The notes under the pieces are model-generated. The model did no database searches. It had not been told where the DNA came from and worked only from the letters and a program-made list of their open reading frames with translations. From assembly GCF_000003815.2 (NCBI RefSeq), contig NC_049991.1, positions 6,842,087-6,906,086 on the forward strand: a DNA stretch of 64,000 nucleotides, given 5' to 3'. Positions 62,103-64,000 of this stretch are shown piece after piece. How positions within the stretch are numbered: the stretch's first letter is position 1; each line of letters opens with the position of its first letter. A program made the position numbers and the translations under genes. This stretch comes from Branchiostoma floridae. Its lineage: Eukaryota; Chordata; Leptocardii; Amphioxiformes; Branchiostomatidae.

Positions 62103-63892
62103 GTAATTTTTATAGTTCCATTTGCCCAGTTTATGGTTCTGTTTGCATATCAACTCAACAGAAACTAGACACGAGAATCGAAGGAAAACACAGGCATCGT
62201 ATTGCTTGTTCGTACCACTATTTGTAAAGAAACGATACAACATGAAAATCTGATTAGGAAATAAACCATGATGGTTGATTCCTTAAGGATCTACTATTAG
62301 TGACATCTGACCGCCACGTGACCGATATGCTAAAAAACTCATACTTTTTGTTCAATGTAGTCGCTGAAAGCGTCCTTAGGGACCCCCCATGCGTGGAAGG
62401 AAAGATCCTCAAGCTCAGTTTATCAGATGGTACACCTAATGATATTAGAGAGAAGATTACCGAAGAAAAGGATCGAGGAAAGGTAAATATTTTCTCTCGC
62501 TCTATTTATCTTATACATAAGTAGAAGGTAGTCTTGCGATTAGCAAACACATAGCAAGTCACAGTGGCAAAGCTTCGCATATGTTCAGTGTGCTTCAACA
62601 TACAACCAGCGGATTTGCTTTGCACGTTCATTCGATTCATCATAGAAGGAAATGAAGGTTAAAACCTAAAACATGCTAAAATGCACCATTACCTACATTG
62701 CACCCATATTGTGTACATTTGCTCATTTCTATGTCACTAATAGCTACTCCTGGTTATGGTTTATAGGTCGGGTCAACCATGTCCGGGGCTAAGGAGGAAA
62801 GCCACATTTATCCTGAATTGAGCTCAGTAAAAATGATCTCACAACAAATCGAACGTCGCTGGCAAGACACAGAGGGCACTGACACAATGGCGCCAGTGGC
62901 GATACCAGTTAGACAAAGCGACGTGGACGACAAAAAAGAAGAAGGCAACAACAAGTCTCAAATCCCACAAGCAACGAACAAGTCAACCAATGCCATCGTA
63001 GAGGGGGGCAAAAAAGAAATAGCAAACCAATCAATCAGTGAAACAGACATCGTATTGGATGCTGTGAAAGTAGAGTTTATCCAGAAGGTATACAGAACAG
63101 AATTTGACCACATTTGTACCAGTAACAGCGTTATCATCATGGTAGAAGATGAGTCGCTATCATGTAAGGTCACATTTCGTGAAAAGGCGCCAGGAAAAGG
63201 TGACGTGGAGGGAGCCTGTGACCAGTTTCTGGAGCTGTATCAGATCATCTCGGACAAACTATCCAAGAACAACATCCTCAACGTACTGACAGAGCTCCCG
63301 GAATGCACAATCCAGTCTCTAAAAGACGCCCTCACCCATGCTGAGGCCAACGAACGTGTCCTCGTCAAGAACTGTCTTAGCGATGACTTTAAAATAGTTT
63401 TCTATGGCTCTGAACGTGACGTAGCGGATGCCATTGCAACGTTTGTCAGAAGATCACGACGATGTCTCACTAGAGGCATAAACACTGATGACACGTTCTT
63501 CAAAAGAACAGTTGGTGCCATTGAAGTCAGTGTTTACAGCGGCGATCTTACACAGCAAAAGGTTGATGTCGTGGTCAATGCTGCAAACAAGAAACTAGAA
63601 CACTTTGGAGGCGTCGCCCTTGCCATCAGGGAAGCTGGTGGCAAGAGCATTCAAAAAGAATCCCGCGAATTTGTGACGATGCACGGTACTTTACATGTCG
63701 GACAAGCTATGCACACAGGTGCCGGGAATATGCCTTGTAAATACGTCATTCACACAGTGGGGCCTATCTGGGACAGTCGTGGAGACCATGCGACGACAAA
63801 GACAGAACTGCGTAAAGCTCTTACGAATGTTTTGCACTACGCTTGCGACAATCTCCAAGCCAGGTCCATCGCCATTCCTGCCATCAGTGCAG
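61733..63892 (+). CDS. Second PARP14/PARP9-like macrodomain protein (3' end beyond window)
   Basis: Three exons (370, 122 and 1,126 bases) give 539 residues: MGSSPSKEGK myristoylation motif, charged linker, RRM-like domain, acidic linker, KH-like region and a macrodomain with GDLT, VDVVVNAAN, HFGGVALAI and IPAISAG. NAAN plus GGVA is the pattern of macrodomains that bind or cleave ADP-ribose, unlike those of the neighbour. A donor (GTACG) sits right before the N gap, at the position where the neighbour's macrodomains also have an intron. Whether a PARP domain follows is unknown. It may be a partner or a regulator of the neighbour. Confidence 0.92.
62361..62482 (+). CDS. Second exon: RRM-like domain, end
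   Basis: Encodes ESVLRDPPCVEGKILKLSLS...EEKDRGK; phase 1 to 0. Confidence 0.82.
62767..63892 (+). CDS. Third exon: linker, KH-like region, macrodomain start
   Basis: A 375-codon open exon from a TTTATAG acceptor. The macrodomain begins around VGAIEVSVYSGDLT and continues through KYVIHTVGPIW to SIAIPAISAG. Ends phase 1 at a GTACG donor next to the gap. Confidence 0.92.
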
Positions 63893-63897
63893 GTACG

Positions 63898-63997
63898 NNN
63901 NNNNNNNNNNNNNNNNNNNNNNNNNNNNNNNNNNNNNNNNNNNNNNNNNNNNNNNNNNNNNNNNNNNNNNNNNNNNNNNNNNNNNNNNNNNNNNNNN
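63898..63997. other. Assembly gap of 100 N
   Basis: Round-number gap inside the intron after the macrodomain loop; the rest of the gene is not visible. Confidence 0.98.
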
Positions 63998-64000
63998 CGC

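Overview
The window is eukaryotic, from an intron-rich invertebrate genome. The mix is shuffled extracellular modules (EGF, WxxW, sushi, vWA), a PARP14-type macrodomain gene pair, many short inverted-repeat elements and long GT/CA tracts. This fits a cephalochordate (Branchiostoma-like) best, but the species is an inference and another invertebrate deuterostome cannot be excluded. There are two 100-base assembly gaps, at 60158-60257 and 63898-63997.

Region 1 (1-26604, + strand) is the 3' part of one large gene for a secreted modular protein. I reconstructed 29 exons giving one open frame of about 1,816 residues, ending at a stop at 26602-26604; its 5' end lies before the window. The order is: nine EGF exons, two 10-residue linker exons, an unrecognised two-exon module (X1), a cysteine-rich module, six WxxW (mucin/CILP-type) domains, a linker exon, a second X module (X2), two sushi domains, a vWA domain with a complete MIDAS, and a short tail. 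Almost every intron is phase 1, as expected for a gene built by exon shuffling. The introns preserve the duplications that built it: a 2.43-kb EGF unit, a 2.1-kb EGF unit, an X block copied 10 kb downstream, and paired WxxW exons with a 68-bp repeat of splice acceptors.

Region 2 (26605-38600) holds mostly repeats. It has a mini inverted-repeat element just past the stop codon, a tandemly duplicated AT-rich segment, a 3.5-kb mobile element with an internal 163-bp satellite, and one ankyrin-repeat gene on the - strand (34536-35932) that carries two apparent frameshifts.

Region 3 (38628-61169, - strand) is a complete 27-exon gene for a PARP14-like protein of 1,615 residues. Its order is N-myristoylation motif, four RRM-like domains, KH-like region, three macrodomains, KH-like region, and PARP catalytic domain with an H-Y-I triad, so probably a mono-ADP-ribosyltransferase. 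Its introns hold at least six different inverted-repeat elements.

Region 4 (61733-63892, + strand) starts 563 bases away in the opposite direction. It encodes a related protein with its own MGSSPS N-terminus, an RRM-like domain, KH-like region and a canonical macrodomain with the NAAN motif, cut by the second gap. The two genes share one intergenic region and look like a divergent, duplicated pair. Proteins of this type act in ADP-ribose signalling and, in vertebrates, in innate immunity.
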